Notes: generated by a model from the sequence alone, not told the origin. Positions 36,325 through 45,572 are shown, counted from the stretch's first letter. The stretch: DNA of 64,000 nucleotides from Sphingobacterium sp. B16(2022) (GCF_012030425.1 NZ_JAAUVN010000001.1:1612001-1676000); one strand, 5' to 3'. Numbers and translations: made by a program.

Positions 36325-37592
36325 ACCGAGTTGTAATAACGGGATTAGGGGTCGTTGCTCCAAATGGAGTTGGCGTACCTGCTTTTACCGATGCTATTAA
36401 AAATGGTATATCTGGAATACGCCAGGATGAACAATTACAGCAATTGCAGTTTTCTTGTCAGATAGCAGGAAAACCCCAAATCACACATGAAATAAAGTCA
36501 GCGTATTTTAACGATCTTGAACTTAGAGGTTTTAACAGTAGCGGAATACTATATGGCGTCATTGCAGGTGTTGAAGCCTGGAAAAATGCCGGACTTCCGA
36601 TAGAAAATAATAATGAGCCTGATTGGGACAGTGGAACTATATTTGGATCAGGAACATCAGGCATTGATAAATTGCGCGAAAGTATCTATAAAATTGATGA
36701 TTTACAGACGCGTAAACTTGGTAGCAGTGTTGTTGCTCAAACTATGAATAGTGGTATAAGCGCATATCTGGGCGGAAAATTAGGACTAGGAAATCAGGTA
36801 ACCACGAATTCTTCGGCATGCGCAACAGGGACCGAAGCAATAATAATGGCCTATGAGCGTATAAGATCAGGAAAAGCAAAACGCATATTAGCCGGCAGCA
36901 CTTCAGATAGCGGCCCCTACATTTGGGCTGGATTTGATGCTTTAAGAGTTTGCAGTTCTAAATATAATGACAATCCTGAGGCAGGCTCCCGTCCTATGAG
37001 TGCAACAGCAGCAGGATTTGTACCTGCATCCGGTGCAGGAGCACTAATTATTGAGGACTTGGAAAGTGCGCTAAAACGAGGGGCAAATATTTATGCAGAA
37101 ATTCTAGGTGGTAGTGTAAACTGTGGGGGACAGCGGGGAAATGGTACGATGACTGCTCCAAATAGCAAAGCTGTTCAAAGATGCATTATTGATGCTCTCA
37201 AAAACGCAACTATTTCAGCAAATGATATTGACGCAATCAATGGTCATCTTACAGCAACTGCTAAAGATAGTATTGAAATAGAGAACTGGACAAAGGCATT
37301 GGGCAGAAGTCATATTGATTTTCCCTACGTCAATTCATTAAAGAGTTTGATAGGACATTGCCTCAGTGCTTCAGGAAGCATTGAAAGTGTAGCTACAGTT
37401 CTGCAACTTCATCATGGGTTTTTATTTGGAAATACAAATTGCGATGATCTACATCCAGAAATAGCAACTCATATTGATGCCTCAAAAATACCGACAAAAT
37501 CTTTTAACATTAATTTAAATGTAATAGCCAAAGCTAGCTTTGGATTTGGTGATGTGAATGCTTGTGTAATATTTAAAAAATTTGAAATTTAA
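36321..37592 (+). CDS. FabF-like beta-ketoacyl-ACP synthase
   Basis: A 423-residue condensing enzyme of the KAS II type. The active-site cysteine is Cys167 in NSSACATGTEA. The first histidine is in NGHLTATAKDS (His309), and the second in NSLKSLIGHCLSASG (Lys341, His346), so the Cys-His-His set is complete. The usual AHGT around the first histidine is replaced by GHLT, a divergence shared with secondary-metabolism ketosynthases. It should elongate an acyl chain on the cluster's carrier protein. No chain-length factor partner is present. Confidence 0.92.
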   Translation: MNRVVITGLGVVAPNGVGVPAFTDAIKNGISGIRQDEQLQQLQFSCQIAGKPQITHEIKSAYFNDLELRGFNSSGILYGVIAGVEAWKNAGLPIENNNEPDWDSGTIFGSGTSGIDKLRESIYKIDDLQTRKLGSSVVAQTMNSGISAYLGGKLGLGNQVTTNSSACATGTEAIIMAYERIRSGKAKRILAGSTSDSGPYIWAGFDALRVCSSKYNDNPEAGSRPMSATAAGFVPASGAGALIIEDLESALKRGANIYAEILGGSVNCGGQRGNGTMTAPNSKAVQRCIIDALKNATISANDIDAINGHLTATAKDSIEIENWTKALGRSHIDFPYVNSLKSLIGHCLSASGSIESVATVLQLHHGFLFGNTNCDDLHPEIATHIDASKIPTKSFNINLNVIAKASFGFGDVNACVIFKKFEI

Positions 37593-37596
37593 TCTT

Positions 37597-37851
37597 ATGA
37601 ATAAAGAAATGTTGATAGGTAAGTTAAAGGAAATTATAAAACCTTATACCACGAATTTAGAAGCATACGAAAACCTAAATGAAGACACCGATTTTATTAA
37701 TGATCTTAACATCAATTCTGCAAATCTGGTAGATATTGTACTCGATATTGAACAAATATTTGATGTTGTCATCGATAATGCTGATATGGAACGTATGTTA
37801 AACGTGAGAACAGCCGTCGAAATTATAGAAATCAAATTAGCGCAGAAGTGA
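37597..37851 (+). CDS. Acyl carrier protein of the type III PKS cluster
   Basis: An 84-residue carrier protein. The helix II region reads NDLNINSANLVDIVLDIEQ, where Ser41 is the expected attachment site for phosphopantetheine. The usual Asp-Ser-Leu is replaced by Asn-Ser-Ala, so this is a specialised carrier and not the housekeeping AcpP. I start it at the ATG 4 nt after the ketosynthase stop; the in-frame TTG at 37582 would overlap it. The stop overlaps the start of the phosphopantetheinyl transferase. Confidence 0.88.
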   Translation: MNKEMLIGKLKEIIKPYTTNLEAYENLNEDTDFINDLNINSANLVDIVLDIEQIFDVVIDNADMERMLNVRTAVEIIEIKLAQK

Positions 37852-38354
37852 TTGGTAATGATATCATAGATATACAGAAATCCCGTCAAGAAAGTAATTG
37901 GAAACGACATGGGTTTCTGGAAAAACTATTTACAGAAGAAGAACAGTGCTTTATAGCCAATAGTTCTGATCCAGAAATTATAGTATGGCTGATGTGGAGC
38001 ATGAAAGAAGCTGCGTACAAAATCCTAAATAGACAGACAAAAAAAAGAGAATTCATTCCTAAGAAACTGATTTGTAAAATATTATCACAAACCTGTTTTA
38101 GTGCAACTGGTCAAGTATTTTATAGTGGAAATATCTATCATACAAGAACTTTTTTAGCTGATGATTTTATCCATACTATTGCTGCTAATGACTTAGAAGA
38201 TCTAGATCTCGTAGTGGAAATAGACAAAAAAGAAATGCTAAAAGATATAAATGGAATACCTTGGTTATGTATTACAAACTCAAATCAATATAAAGCAGCT
38301 TCAAATAGCAACCATGGTCGCTTTGAAAAGACAGTGACAATTAAAAGTAAATAA
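37848..38354 (+). CDS. AcpS-like 4'-phosphopantetheinyl transferase
   Basis: A 168-residue enzyme that would load phosphopantetheine onto the cluster's carrier protein. The N-terminal IGNDIIDI holds the metal-binding aspartate, and WSMKEAAYK is the second family motif. It begins with GTG in a GTGA overlap with the carrier-protein stop. It is about 40 residues longer than a typical AcpS. A dedicated transferase beside an atypical carrier protein suggests the pathway is self-sufficient. It is the last gene of the tight series. Confidence 0.88.
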   Translation: MIGNDIIDIQKSRQESNWKRHGFLEKLFTEEEQCFIANSSDPEIIVWLMWSMKEAAYKILNRQTKKREFIPKKLICKILSQTCFSATGQVFYSGNIYHTRTFLADDFIHTIAANDLEDLDLVVEIDKKEMLKDINGIPWLCITNSNQYKAASNSNHGRFEKTVTIKSK

Positions 38355-38433
38355 TTCTAAATCAGGATCAGTTTAATTGCGAAAGTTGCTGAAACCATTT
38401 TTAGACAAGGAAAAACTTTAATGATAATTAAAT

Positions 38434-38880
38434 ATGCTCACGAATACATTAGTATCCCTTTTTGAAAGAGATCTGAAAAAATTAATAACTGAAATAGAAC
38501 TTTATGAAAATGAATCCAATATTTGGCGGATTGAGAAAAAGATCTTGAATTCAGCGGGAAATTTAACCCTCCATTTAATTGGTAACTTAAACACTTATAT
38601 AGGTAAAGAGATCGGGAAAACTAACTATGTAAGAAATAGAGATCTTGAATTTTTAGAAAAAAATGTTCCGAGAAAAGATCTAATTACGAAAATAGAAGAT
38701 ACAATTGAAACCATTAGACTTGCACTAAGCCAAATAGCAGATGAAGAATTAGATAGCGAATATCCCATTTTAGTGTTTTCAAAAAAGACTTCAACCGAGT
38801 TTTTTTTAATTCACCTGACAACCCATCTCGCTTATCATCTCGGACAAATAAATTATCATAGACGTTTAATCGAAAGCTAA
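38434..38880 (+). CDS. DinB-like (DUF1572) protein
   Basis: A 148-residue four-helix-bundle protein of the DinB/YfiT superfamily. The likely metal ligands are the histidine of LTLHLIGNLNTYIG in helix 2 and those of HLTTHLAYHLGQINYHRR near the C-terminus. Members use a metal site for thiol transfer or unknown chemistry. It starts 79 nt after the phosphopantetheinyl transferase on the same strand. A link to the polyketide cluster is possible but not supported by overlap. Confidence 0.85.
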   Translation: MLTNTLVSLFERDLKKLITEIELYENESNIWRIEKKILNSAGNLTLHLIGNLNTYIGKEIGKTNYVRNRDLEFLEKNVPRKDLITKIEDTIETIRLALSQIADEELDSEYPILVFSKKTSTEFFLIHLTTHLAYHLGQINYHRRLIES

Positions 38881-39578
38881 AAAAAATTAAATAAGTTGAA
38901 TTTCAATATCAAAAATCCCAAATAAAAATTAGCAATTTAATAACAGAAAGACCAAAAATAAAAATCCGGCTAACTGTTGCTGATTATTTTCCTGAAAGGT
39001 TAAGTTGGATACTTTTCGTCACAATAGGTTTGATTCTAATGACTTGTAAAAGTTTGGGAAAGACAGATGAATAAGACAACTTGATTAATATTATCAAATT
39101 AGGGTAATTTTAGAATATTAAAAAAAACCATTCTTAAAAAGAATGGCTTTACTATTTATGTAAATAAAGGTAGATTTATTTCAATTTCCAGATCAATCCC
39201 ATCATAATCCAACATTCTTAATATAATTTAAAACGAGGTCGAAGTATGCTCCTTCTAAACACTGTAAATGCGCAGGTTGTTTAATAGCAAAAATGAGACC
39301 AAAGAAGCTATCTATTAAAAAATAATTATTGTTTTGCATAAAAATGTTTCAGTAAAGCTTACAAATAAAAAACGCAGTAATTTATCGTATTAGATTATCG
39401 GAGGAATAATTGTTTTTACCAGAATGTGGTTAAGTCTAACAATATATAAAAATTGACTACTATTCTTTAAAATAAAGTTAATAATCTCTTTTCTATTAGC
39501 CTTAATAAGTCATACTGTCATTATGATAAATTATAAGGCCATTACAAGGGATTTCCTTTCAAATAGTTCTTGACCACA
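38881..39578. other. Intergenic region with a possible lipoprotein remnant
   Basis: About 700 nt. One plus-strand frame is open from 38895 to 39074, and its end reads like a lipoprotein signal peptide (WILFVTIGLILMTCKS) followed shortly by a stop. It has no usable start codon upstream of the hydrophobic part, so it may be a decayed gene fragment. A hairpin lies at 39128-39149. The rest is featureless. Confidence 0.4.
39128..39149 (+). terminator. Hairpin, possible terminator
   Basis: CCATTCTT (39128-39135) pairs with AAGAATGG (39139-39146) across a 3-nt loop, with an A run before and CTTT after. It is about 250 nt beyond the DinB-like gene. Confidence 0.45.
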
Positions 39579-40109
39579 TTACGAATTCATCTTCTTTAGA
39601 ACCTTTTCAAAAGTATTAATATTTCTACTTGTAAATTGATCTCTAAGTGTCTTTTTACCCAAAATCTTTCCAAATGCTGAATCAAGCGTGTTTCCTTTAG
39701 GGACCTGCCAGTAGAAAATATGATTAACTATTTCTGCGCTCTCATTGGTATTTTGTGTCGCGTCCTGAAATTCAGCCATTAAAACTGTTTCTATTCCAGT
39801 TTCTCCGACAAATGCATAGATATGAAAATCCGTAGTCTTTTCAAAAGGAACACTTTCCCAATATAATACCGTATCACGCTCCGACTTTATAAATAAAACA
39901 GCGTCGTAAGAAAAATAAGCTGACATGGACTTTTCCAAAATTAACTTTAATTCGATCTCGTTTTTATCTGATGAAAAAACAATATTACCAGATGCGATTA
40001 TGGACCTAACATCCTGCATTCCTGCATCCCTAAAAACCTGACATACATCAGTCATCTTCATGTTGGTTCCTTTGACATTTACACCCCTCAGAAAAGCACA
40101 GTACTTCAT
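39579..40109 (-). CDS. DUF1697 family protein
   Basis: A 176-residue cytoplasmic protein matching the DUF1697 pattern: the start KYCAFLRGVNVKGTNMKM, the SIIASGNIVFSS strand, and the closing FGKILGKKTLRDQFTSRN followed by a short helix. The family is widespread and of unknown function. It stands alone between two intergenic gaps. Confidence 0.9.
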   Translation of the reverse strand: MKYCAFLRGVNVKGTNMKMTDVCQVFRDAGMQDVRSIIASGNIVFSSDKNEIELKLILEKSMSAYFSYDAVLFIKSERDTVLYWESVPFEKTTDFHIYAFVGETGIETVLMAEFQDATQNTNESAEIVNHIFYWQVPKGNTLDSAFGKILGKKTLRDQFTSRNINTFEKVLKKMNS

Positions 40110-40174
40110 AATTCTTAAAAAATTAAGTTAAAATACATACGATACATCATTATACGTTTATTTACAAATAGGAC

Positions 40175-40597
40175 TCATTCATCAACTTTCAATTTCTTCA
40201 ATATTAATTTCTCAGTTGGTAAATCGTCTTCAATCCCAATAAAATAACTTTCAAATCCAAATTTTTCAAGTAATTTTTTAGAAGCCATATTTTCTGGATC
40301 AATAATTCCAATAACCGCTAAATCAGGATATAAATTATGCGCTACATCTAGTAATTTTCGACAGATTAAAGATCCTATTCCATTTCTCCAAAAATTCTTT
40401 TTTATAATATAACCTATTTCAAGAATGCTCTCATCATGCTTATATCGCTCCAACTTGCAATCTCCCACAAATTCATTTTCTTCAGTAAGAACCTTAAAAT
40501 ATCCTAATTCACGTTCCTTACTATTGATTTCAAGAATACGATCGAACTTTGCTCTAGCCTGATTTTCATTCAATCCATTTCCAGAAATATATTTCAT
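40175..40597 (-). CDS. GNAT (RimJ-like) N-acetyltransferase, probably 5'-truncated
   Basis: A 140-residue acetyltransferase. The acetyl-CoA binding segment KKNFWRNGIGSLICRKLL and the closing ASKKLLEKFGFE are well kept. The N-terminus begins at MKYISGNGL, which aligns with the part of RimJ-type enzymes that normally lies about 30 residues inside, so the first strand and helix are missing. In-frame TAA lies 9 nt upstream of this ATG, so the missing part is not in this frame. It may be a decayed gene or a shortened enzyme. Confidence 0.75.
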   Translation of the reverse strand: MKYISGNGLNENQARAKFDRILEINSKERELGYFKVLTEENEFVGDCKLERYKHDESILEIGYIIKKNFWRNGIGSLICRKLLDVAHNLYPDLAVIGIIDPENMASKKLLEKFGFESYFIGIEDDLPTEKLILKKLKVDE

Positions 40598-40693
40598 TAA
40601 ATCATCTTAACAAACAAGTGTTTTGAAAGAGTTAAAATCTTCCGGTCCATACTTCTGTAAGTTTATTTTCATTATCTTCTATGATAAAGTGAT

Positions 40694-41146
40694 TTATAAA
40701 ACAATATTACGTCTAAAAGCACACCCCAGCTCGATAATAGTCTCCGTTTTGGCAATACCTGCAATACTGTCTATTTTCTCATACAATAATTGTCTCATAT
40801 GCTCATGATCTTTAGCGATGATCTTTAAATATAGCGTATAGTTTCCAGTAATATAGTAACATTCTGTAACCTCAGGAATTTTATGAAGCTCCTCAATTAT
40901 TCTTTTTGAATCATGATCTTTTTCAAGAGATATTCCAGTAAAAGCTCCCCAATCGTAACCCAATTTTTTTTCGTCCAAAACAGGCTTAATTCCCGTAAGA
41001 ATACCTTGATCCATAAGGCGTGTAATACGCTGATGGACCATTGTATTGGAAACTCCTAGCTCTGTAGCTATAGCAGAATACGCCATGCGTCCGTCTGCTT
41101 CGAGCTGTTTCAAAATCTGTATATCAAAATCATCCAAATGATTCAT
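40694..41146 (-). CDS. Lrp/AsnC family transcriptional regulator
   Basis: A 150-residue feast-famine regulator. The helix-turn-helix lies at about 7-48 (DIQILKQLEADGRMAYSAIA, then VSNTMVHQRITRLMDQGIL). The RAM ligand-binding domain follows (EVTECYYITGNYTLYLKI). It is divergent from rocD-rocF with a 131-nt AT-rich gap, so it probably controls arginine/ornithine breakdown in response to an amino acid. The effector is not known. Confidence 0.93.
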   Translation of the reverse strand: MNHLDDFDIQILKQLEADGRMAYSAIATELGVSNTMVHQRITRLMDQGILTGIKPVLDEKKLGYDWGAFTGISLEKDHDSKRIIEELHKIPEVTECYYITGNYTLYLKIIAKDHEHMRQLLYEKIDSIAGIAKTETIIELGCAFRRNIVL

Positions 41147-41277
41147 GGTTATTTTTAATTATTAAGTTTAGAGTTAAATTAAATTTAATAAGCTACTAAT
41201 TGAGTGAATTTAAATCCATATTAGGCTATTAAAATTAAATATCGTACATTTATTTCATAATTCCAATTACAAATAAT

Positions 41278-42546
41278 ATGGCAGACTTAACAAATTTAGC
41301 AAAAAGCAATGCATTCATTGCAAAGGAAAATAAATATGGTGCCCACAATTATCATCCCTTACCTGTGGTTTTAGCAAAAGGAAAAGGAGTATTTGTGTGG
41401 GATGTTGAAGAAAACCGATACTTTGATTTTCTTTCAGCATACTCAGCGGTAAACCAGGGACATTGTCATCCAAGGATTATTAAAGCCTTAACCCAACAAG
41501 CTGAAAAGCTTACCTTAACTTCAAGAGCATTTTATAGTGATAAATTAGGTGATTTTGAAGAGTATCTTTGTAATCTGTTTGGTTATGATAAAGCTTTAAT
41601 TATGAATTCCGGTGTTGAAGCCGTAGAAACAGCCATGAAGTTATGCCGTAAATGGGCTTACTTAGTTAAAGGGCTTCCTGCAAATCAAGCCAAAATAGTC
41701 TTCGCTAGTGGAAACTTCCATGGTAGAACCATATCCGTAATTTCTGCTTCAAATGATGATTCGGCAAGAAAAGATTTTGGACCTTTCTTAGATGGGGTTA
41801 CACAAGTGCCTTATAACGACGTTCAAGCATTTGAAGAATTACTAAAAAATGATACGAACATTGCTGGATTTATTGTTGAACCCATTCAGGGCGAAGCTGG
41901 AATTATCGTTCCAAGTGATGATTATCTTTCTCGTATAAAAGCACTTTGCAAAGACTACAACGTATTATTTATAGTCGATGAAATTCAAACTGGTATTGCA
42001 AGAACAGGAAATATGCTAGCCTCTTTTGATATTAAAGATACCAATTCAAATACAAAGCCTGATGTTTTAATTTTAGGAAAAGCACTTTCTGGAGGTGTAC
42101 TTCCGGTTTCTGCTGTTCTAGCAGACGATTATATTATGCTGACTATAAAAGCTGGAGAACATGGTTCAACATATGGTGGGAATCCCCTAGCCTGTGCAGT
42201 ATCCATGGAAGCTCTTCAAGTGATCATAGATGAGGATTTAGCATTAAATGCTGAAAAAATGGGTAAAATATTCAGAGAAGGCCTTCAAGAAATGATGATA
42301 AGATGTCCCATAATTAAAGAAGTCAGAGGAAAAGGATTATTAAATGCAATTGTAATAGATAGCAAAGAAGAAGATAATACTGCTTGGGAAATTTGTCTAA
42401 AATTTAAGGAAAATGGATTATTAGCCAAACCTACTCACGGTAATAAAATTAGATTAGCTCCCCCATTAGTAATTACAGAAGATCAAATTACGGAAAGTCT
42501 ATCAATTATAGAAAAATCACTTCATCAATTTGCACAAAAAATATGA
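41278..42546 (+). CDS. rocD: Ornithine aminotransferase
   Basis: A 422-residue PLP enzyme that turns ornithine and 2-oxoglutarate into glutamate-5-semialdehyde and glutamate. Class III aminotransferase features are [12 protein letters not shown] (Asp234 contacts the PLP ring nitrogen) and ILGKALSGG with the Schiff-base Lys268. The N-terminal [21 protein letters not shown] is typical of ornithine aminotransferases. It overlaps the arginase gene by 4 nt, so arginine would pass to ornithine and on to glutamate semialdehyde. Confidence 0.95.
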   Translation: MADLTNLAKSNAFIAKENKYGAHNYHPLPVVLAKGKGVFVWDVEENRYFDFLSAYSAVNQGHCHPRIIKALTQQAEKLTLTSRAFYSDKLGDFEEYLCNLFGYDKALIMNSGVEAVETAMKLCRKWAYLVKGLPANQAKIVFASGNFHGRTISVISASNDDSARKDFGPFLDGVTQVPYNDVQAFEELLKNDTNIAGFIVEPIQGEAGIIVPSDDYLSRIKALCKDYNVLFIVDEIQTGIARTGNMLASFDIKDTNSNTKPDVLILGKALSGGVLPVSAVLADDYIMLTIKAGEHGSTYGGNPLACAVSMEALQVIIDEDLALNAEKMGKIFREGLQEMMIRCPIIKEVRGKGLLNAIVIDSKEEDNTAWEICLKFKENGLLAKPTHGNKIRLAPPLVITEDQITESLSIIEKSLHQFAQKI

Positions 42547-43511
42547 ATAGATCGATTAAATTAATTAAAAATAGATCGGATATTGGAGCAGGTACCCGCG
42601 GTTCCGACCTAGGGATTGACGCTATCGAAATTGCTGCAATTAATAAAGGAAGTCAATACTTCAATAACTATAATTTTATAGATATACAAACGCGCAATAA
42701 CACAGTTTATGATCCGCTTGTTAATCCATTTGGTAAGAGAATAAAGCAGGTCTTACAGCAGTGCAAATTATTGGCAATAGCTGTTGAAGATAGCTTACTA
42801 GAAGAACAGTTTCCCCTGGTTTTTTCAGGAGACCATTCATCTGCAATTGGTACCATTAGTGGTATAAAGTCGGCATATCCAGAAAAAACATTAGGAGTAA
42901 TATGGATAGATGCCCATGCTGATTTACATTCACCCTATACCACACCTTCTGGTAATTTACATGGAATGCCTTTAGCGGCGGTATTAGGTACGGACAATTT
43001 AGAAAATCAAATTAATAATGTTGATGCAGAAACCAAACAATATTGGAATAAATTAAAAACAATAGGAACTTCCCAAGCTAAAATAATAGCAGAACACCTG
43101 ATCTACTTTGGTGTTCGCGATACCGAATTACCAGAAGAAAATCTAATTGCGGAACTGAATATAAAAAAATACCAAGTAGAGCAATTACGTGATATGGGAA
43201 TTAAATCCTGTGTTCAGAGCACCCTTCAGCAATTGGAAGGATGTGACCATATTTATGTTTCATTTGACGTTGACAGTATGGACAGCGAGCTAATTTCTAA
43301 CGGTACTGGTACACCAGTACCCAAAGGATTTAATCAAACGGAAATAACATCATTGCTTCAAGAAATTATTGCATCTAATAAAGTGGTTTGCTTAGAATTT
43401 GTAGAGGTAAATCCCCTTTTAGACAGTCAAGGGAATAGAATGGCAGAGGTTGCGTTCGAAATTTTAGACCAAGTGACAGCATCTATTGAAACTTTAAAAT
43501 CAGTATCGTAA
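42543..43511 (+). CDS. rocF: Arginase
   Basis: A 322-residue ureohydrolase that splits arginine into ornithine and urea. The two-manganese site is complete: GDHSS (His98), [11 protein letters not shown] (Asp123, His125, Asp127) and SFDVDSMDS (Asp242, Asp244). The substrate-loop [10 protein letters not shown] also fits arginase over agmatinase. It starts inside the end of rocD in an ATGA overlap. A long-stem terminator follows. Confidence 0.95.
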   Translation: MNRSIKLIKNRSDIGAGTRGSDLGIDAIEIAAINKGSQYFNNYNFIDIQTRNNTVYDPLVNPFGKRIKQVLQQCKLLAIAVEDSLLEEQFPLVFSGDHSSAIGTISGIKSAYPEKTLGVIWIDAHADLHSPYTTPSGNLHGMPLAAVLGTDNLENQINNVDAETKQYWNKLKTIGTSQAKIIAEHLIYFGVRDTELPEENLIAELNIKKYQVEQLRDMGIKSCVQSTLQQLEGCDHIYVSFDVDSMDSELISNGTGTPVPKGFNQTEITSLLQEIIASNKVVCLEFVEVNPLLDSQGNRMAEVAFEILDQVTASIETLKSVS

Positions 43512-43530
43512 TTTCGATATGATTTCTTGG

Positions 43531-43583
43531 AATTGAACAATTGAAAATAAGAATTATTAGTTTCTAATTTCAATTGTTCAATT
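43531..43583 (+). terminator. Terminator of the rocD-rocF operon
   Basis: Perfect 16-bp arms (43531-43546 and 43568-43583) with a 21-nt loop, 20 nt after the arginase stop. The T run afterwards is short (ATTGTT), so it is a plausible but not ideal terminator. Confidence 0.6.
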
Positions 43584-43636
43584 ATTGTTATGCAGAGAAT
43601 TCGCAACCATTTAACCCAATATACAATGATTCAGCA

Positions 43637-43667
43637 TGTAACATTCTAATTAAAAATTTGTAACATT
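43637..43667. promoter_or_regulatory. Direct repeats TGTAACATT spaced 22 bp, upstream of the LytS gene
   Basis: TGTAACATT occurs at 43637-43645 and again at 43659-43667. A 22-bp pitch puts both on the same helix face, as in binding sites of LytTR regulators. The second copy continues into the short palindrome GTAAC-ATT-GTTAC. Confidence 0.45.
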
Positions 43668-43766
43668 GTTACTATAAGTATTTAAGAACAAAATAAAATG
43701 GTAAGATAAATTTAAACTGATCTACTATTTGTTATATACCTTAAATATATTGGCTAAAAAAATGTT

Positions 43767-44807
43767 ATGATCGGCAAATTTTTCAGAAAATTCTATTTAG
43801 ACATAGTCATCTGGACCATTTTATTGTTACTTCCCTTTATCACCTATCTCTATCAACCAGATAAGATTTCGGAGTTTAAGCCCTACTCTGCTCTATCTCA
43901 TCTAGCCAATATTATATTTTTGGCAACAAATTTTTATTTACACTGCTATTATGTCGCACCAAAATACTTCTTTACACGCAGAAAGTTTCTGGTGCTTTTA
44001 ATTGCTTGTGCTTTTTTATCCTATGTCGCGCTAAACTATGCTATTGTATACTTTAATCCTAATGGAGAATTGGCACATTTCACAAAAGAAAATATACTTT
44101 TCGTACGACTAGTGATCGGGCCTGGAATTATATATTCACTTTGTTTAATTACCTCATCCATGATTTTTCTATACGGGGAACAAGCCAGGCAAAAAGAATT
44201 AAATAAGCAGATTGCTTTGGAGAAAACAAAAGCAGAATTAACAATTCTAAAGCTTCAGATCAGTCCACATTTCCTATTCAACACCCTTAACAATATCCGA
44301 TGGTTGATCCGTAAACAATCACCAGATTCTGAAGACACAATCGTCAAATTATCCGAAATATTGCGGTACATTCTCTATGAAGTTGATGGTGCAAAAGTAG
44401 AGCTCTTTAAGGAAATCGAGCATATGCAGAATTTTATTGCCTTACAAACACTCCGTCTTCCGATAGCTGGAAATGTGGATCTCGAAATTGAATCTAATCT
44501 AAAAAATAGATTGATACCACCTTTACTATTTATTCATTTTGTAGAGAATGCATTCAAATATGGTGTAGACAGTAAAAACAGTCCAGAAATCAAGTTTCAA
44601 TTCGCACAGATTCCAGGCGGTATAATTTTTAAGTCCAGCAATAAAATACTACAGCATACAGAACTTCGAACAAGTGAAGGAATTGGATTAACCAATGTTC
44701 AGCGTCGCTTGCAACTGTTATATCCAAATCGTCATGATCTTTCCATTACAAAAACGGATGACGGTTATTTCCAGGTACTACTCAAATTGATGACCGATGA
44801 AAATTAA
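43767..44807 (+). CDS. LytS-type sensor histidine kinase
   Basis: A 346-residue membrane kinase of the His_kinase (PF06580) family. Four hydrophobic helices fill residues about 12-135. The phosphoacceptor His168 lies in LQISPHFLFNTLNNIRWLI, and the ATP-binding part has IPPLLFIHFVENAFKYG and SEGIGLTNVQRRL. There is no separate sensor domain, so the signal is probably sensed in the membrane. It overlaps the response regulator gene by 11 nt. Confidence 0.95.
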   Translation: MIGKFFRKFYLDIVIWTILLLLPFITYLYQPDKISEFKPYSALSHLANIIFLATNFYLHCYYVAPKYFFTRRKFLVLLIACAFLSYVALNYAIVYFNPNGELAHFTKENILFVRLVIGPGIIYSLCLITSSMIFLYGEQARQKELNKQIALEKTKAELTILKLQISPHFLFNTLNNIRWLIRKQSPDSEDTIVKLSEILRYILYEVDGAKVELFKEIEHMQNFIALQTLRLPIAGNVDLEIESNLKNRLIPPLLFIHFVENAFKYGVDSKNSPEIKFQFAQIPGGIIFKSSNKILQHTELRTSEGIGLTNVQRRLQLLYPNRHDLSITKTDDGYFQVLLKLMTDEN

Positions 44808-45483
44808 ATGCTTACTTATAGATGACGAACCATTTGCTTTAAACATCTTAGAAGACGATTTATTAAGCTTTGACAAGGTTGAAATACTGCACAAGTTTAA
44901 CTCGCCAATCGATGTCGTCGATTACTTGAGAGATCATGAAGTCGATCTGATTTTCTTGGATATACAAATGCCGGAAAAATTAGGAACACAATTTATCCGG
45001 GAACTTACTAATCCACCTTTATTTATATTCACTACGGCATATCATCAATATGCTGTGGAGGGTTTTGAATTGAATGCAGTGGATTATCTATTGAAACCCA
45101 TTGCAAAAGAAAGATTGACTAGCGCTATTCGAAAGGTTGAAGACATTATGCTTTTACGAGCAAATCAAAATAATACAGTAGATCACATCGTCGTCAATGT
45201 TGAGTATAAAAAGATTAAAATATTTATCAATGAAATAAGTTACATAGAAGGATTAAAAGATTATGTTAAAATCTATATGGTAAATCGGAATGCTCCACTT
45301 CTTACCCGTAGTAACCTAAGAGGTATGGAAAAAATTCTGCCAGTAAAAGATTTTTTAAGAATCCATAATTCATATATAGTAAACAAAAATAGAATTCAGC
45401 ACGTCGCTCTAACGAAATTAACACTTCCTGAGATTGCACTGCCAGTAGGCAAAAAATATGTTGGAAATATCGAAATTTTCTAA
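44797..45483 (+). CDS. LytTR-type response regulator
   Basis: A 228-residue regulator with a receiver domain (LLIDDEPFA at the acidic pocket, phosphorylated Asp55 in LIFLDIQMPEK). A C-terminal LytTR DNA-binding domain follows (ISYIEGLKDYVKIYMVNR, FLRIHNSYIVNKNRI). It pairs with the overlapping LytS kinase. Likely targets are its own operon and the outer-membrane barrel gene that follows, both preceded by direct repeats of two-turn pitch. Confidence 0.95.
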   Translation: MKIKCLLIDDEPFALNILEDDLLSFDKVEILHKFNSPIDVVDYLRDHEVDLIFLDIQMPEKLGTQFIRELTNPPLFIFTTAYHQYAVEGFELNAVDYLLKPIAKERLTSAIRKVEDIMLLRANQNNTVDHIVVNVEYKKIKIFINEISYIEGLKDYVKIYMVNRNAPLLTRSNLRGMEKILPVKDFLRIHNSYIVNKNRIQHVALTKLTLPEIALPVGKKYVGNIEIF

Positions 45484-45530
45484 ATTAAATTCTCTTGTCG
45501 ACACTAACATTTATTTCAATAACTTCATTC

Positions 45531-45572
45531 GTCTACACATTTACGCTGTCTGTCTACAGATCATTGTGTAGA
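45531..45572. promoter_or_regulatory. Repeats GTCTACA spaced 21 bp, with an inverted copy, upstream of the OMP gene
   Basis: GTCTACAC (45531-45538) and GTCTACAG (45552-45559) are direct repeats 21 bp apart. TGTGTAGA (45565-45572) is the exact inverse of TCTACACA (45532-45539) and overlaps the -33 element. The place just upstream of the promoter is right for activation by the neighbouring LytTR regulator. Confidence 0.45.

Noticed and set aside
32997..38354. Flexirubin/dialkylresorcinol (DarA/DarB) or aryl-polyene cluster
   Set aside because: Those use DarB-type KAS III-like enzymes and several ketosynthase, ketoreductase and acyltransferase genes. Here the ring-forming enzyme is a true type III synthase and the set is much smaller.
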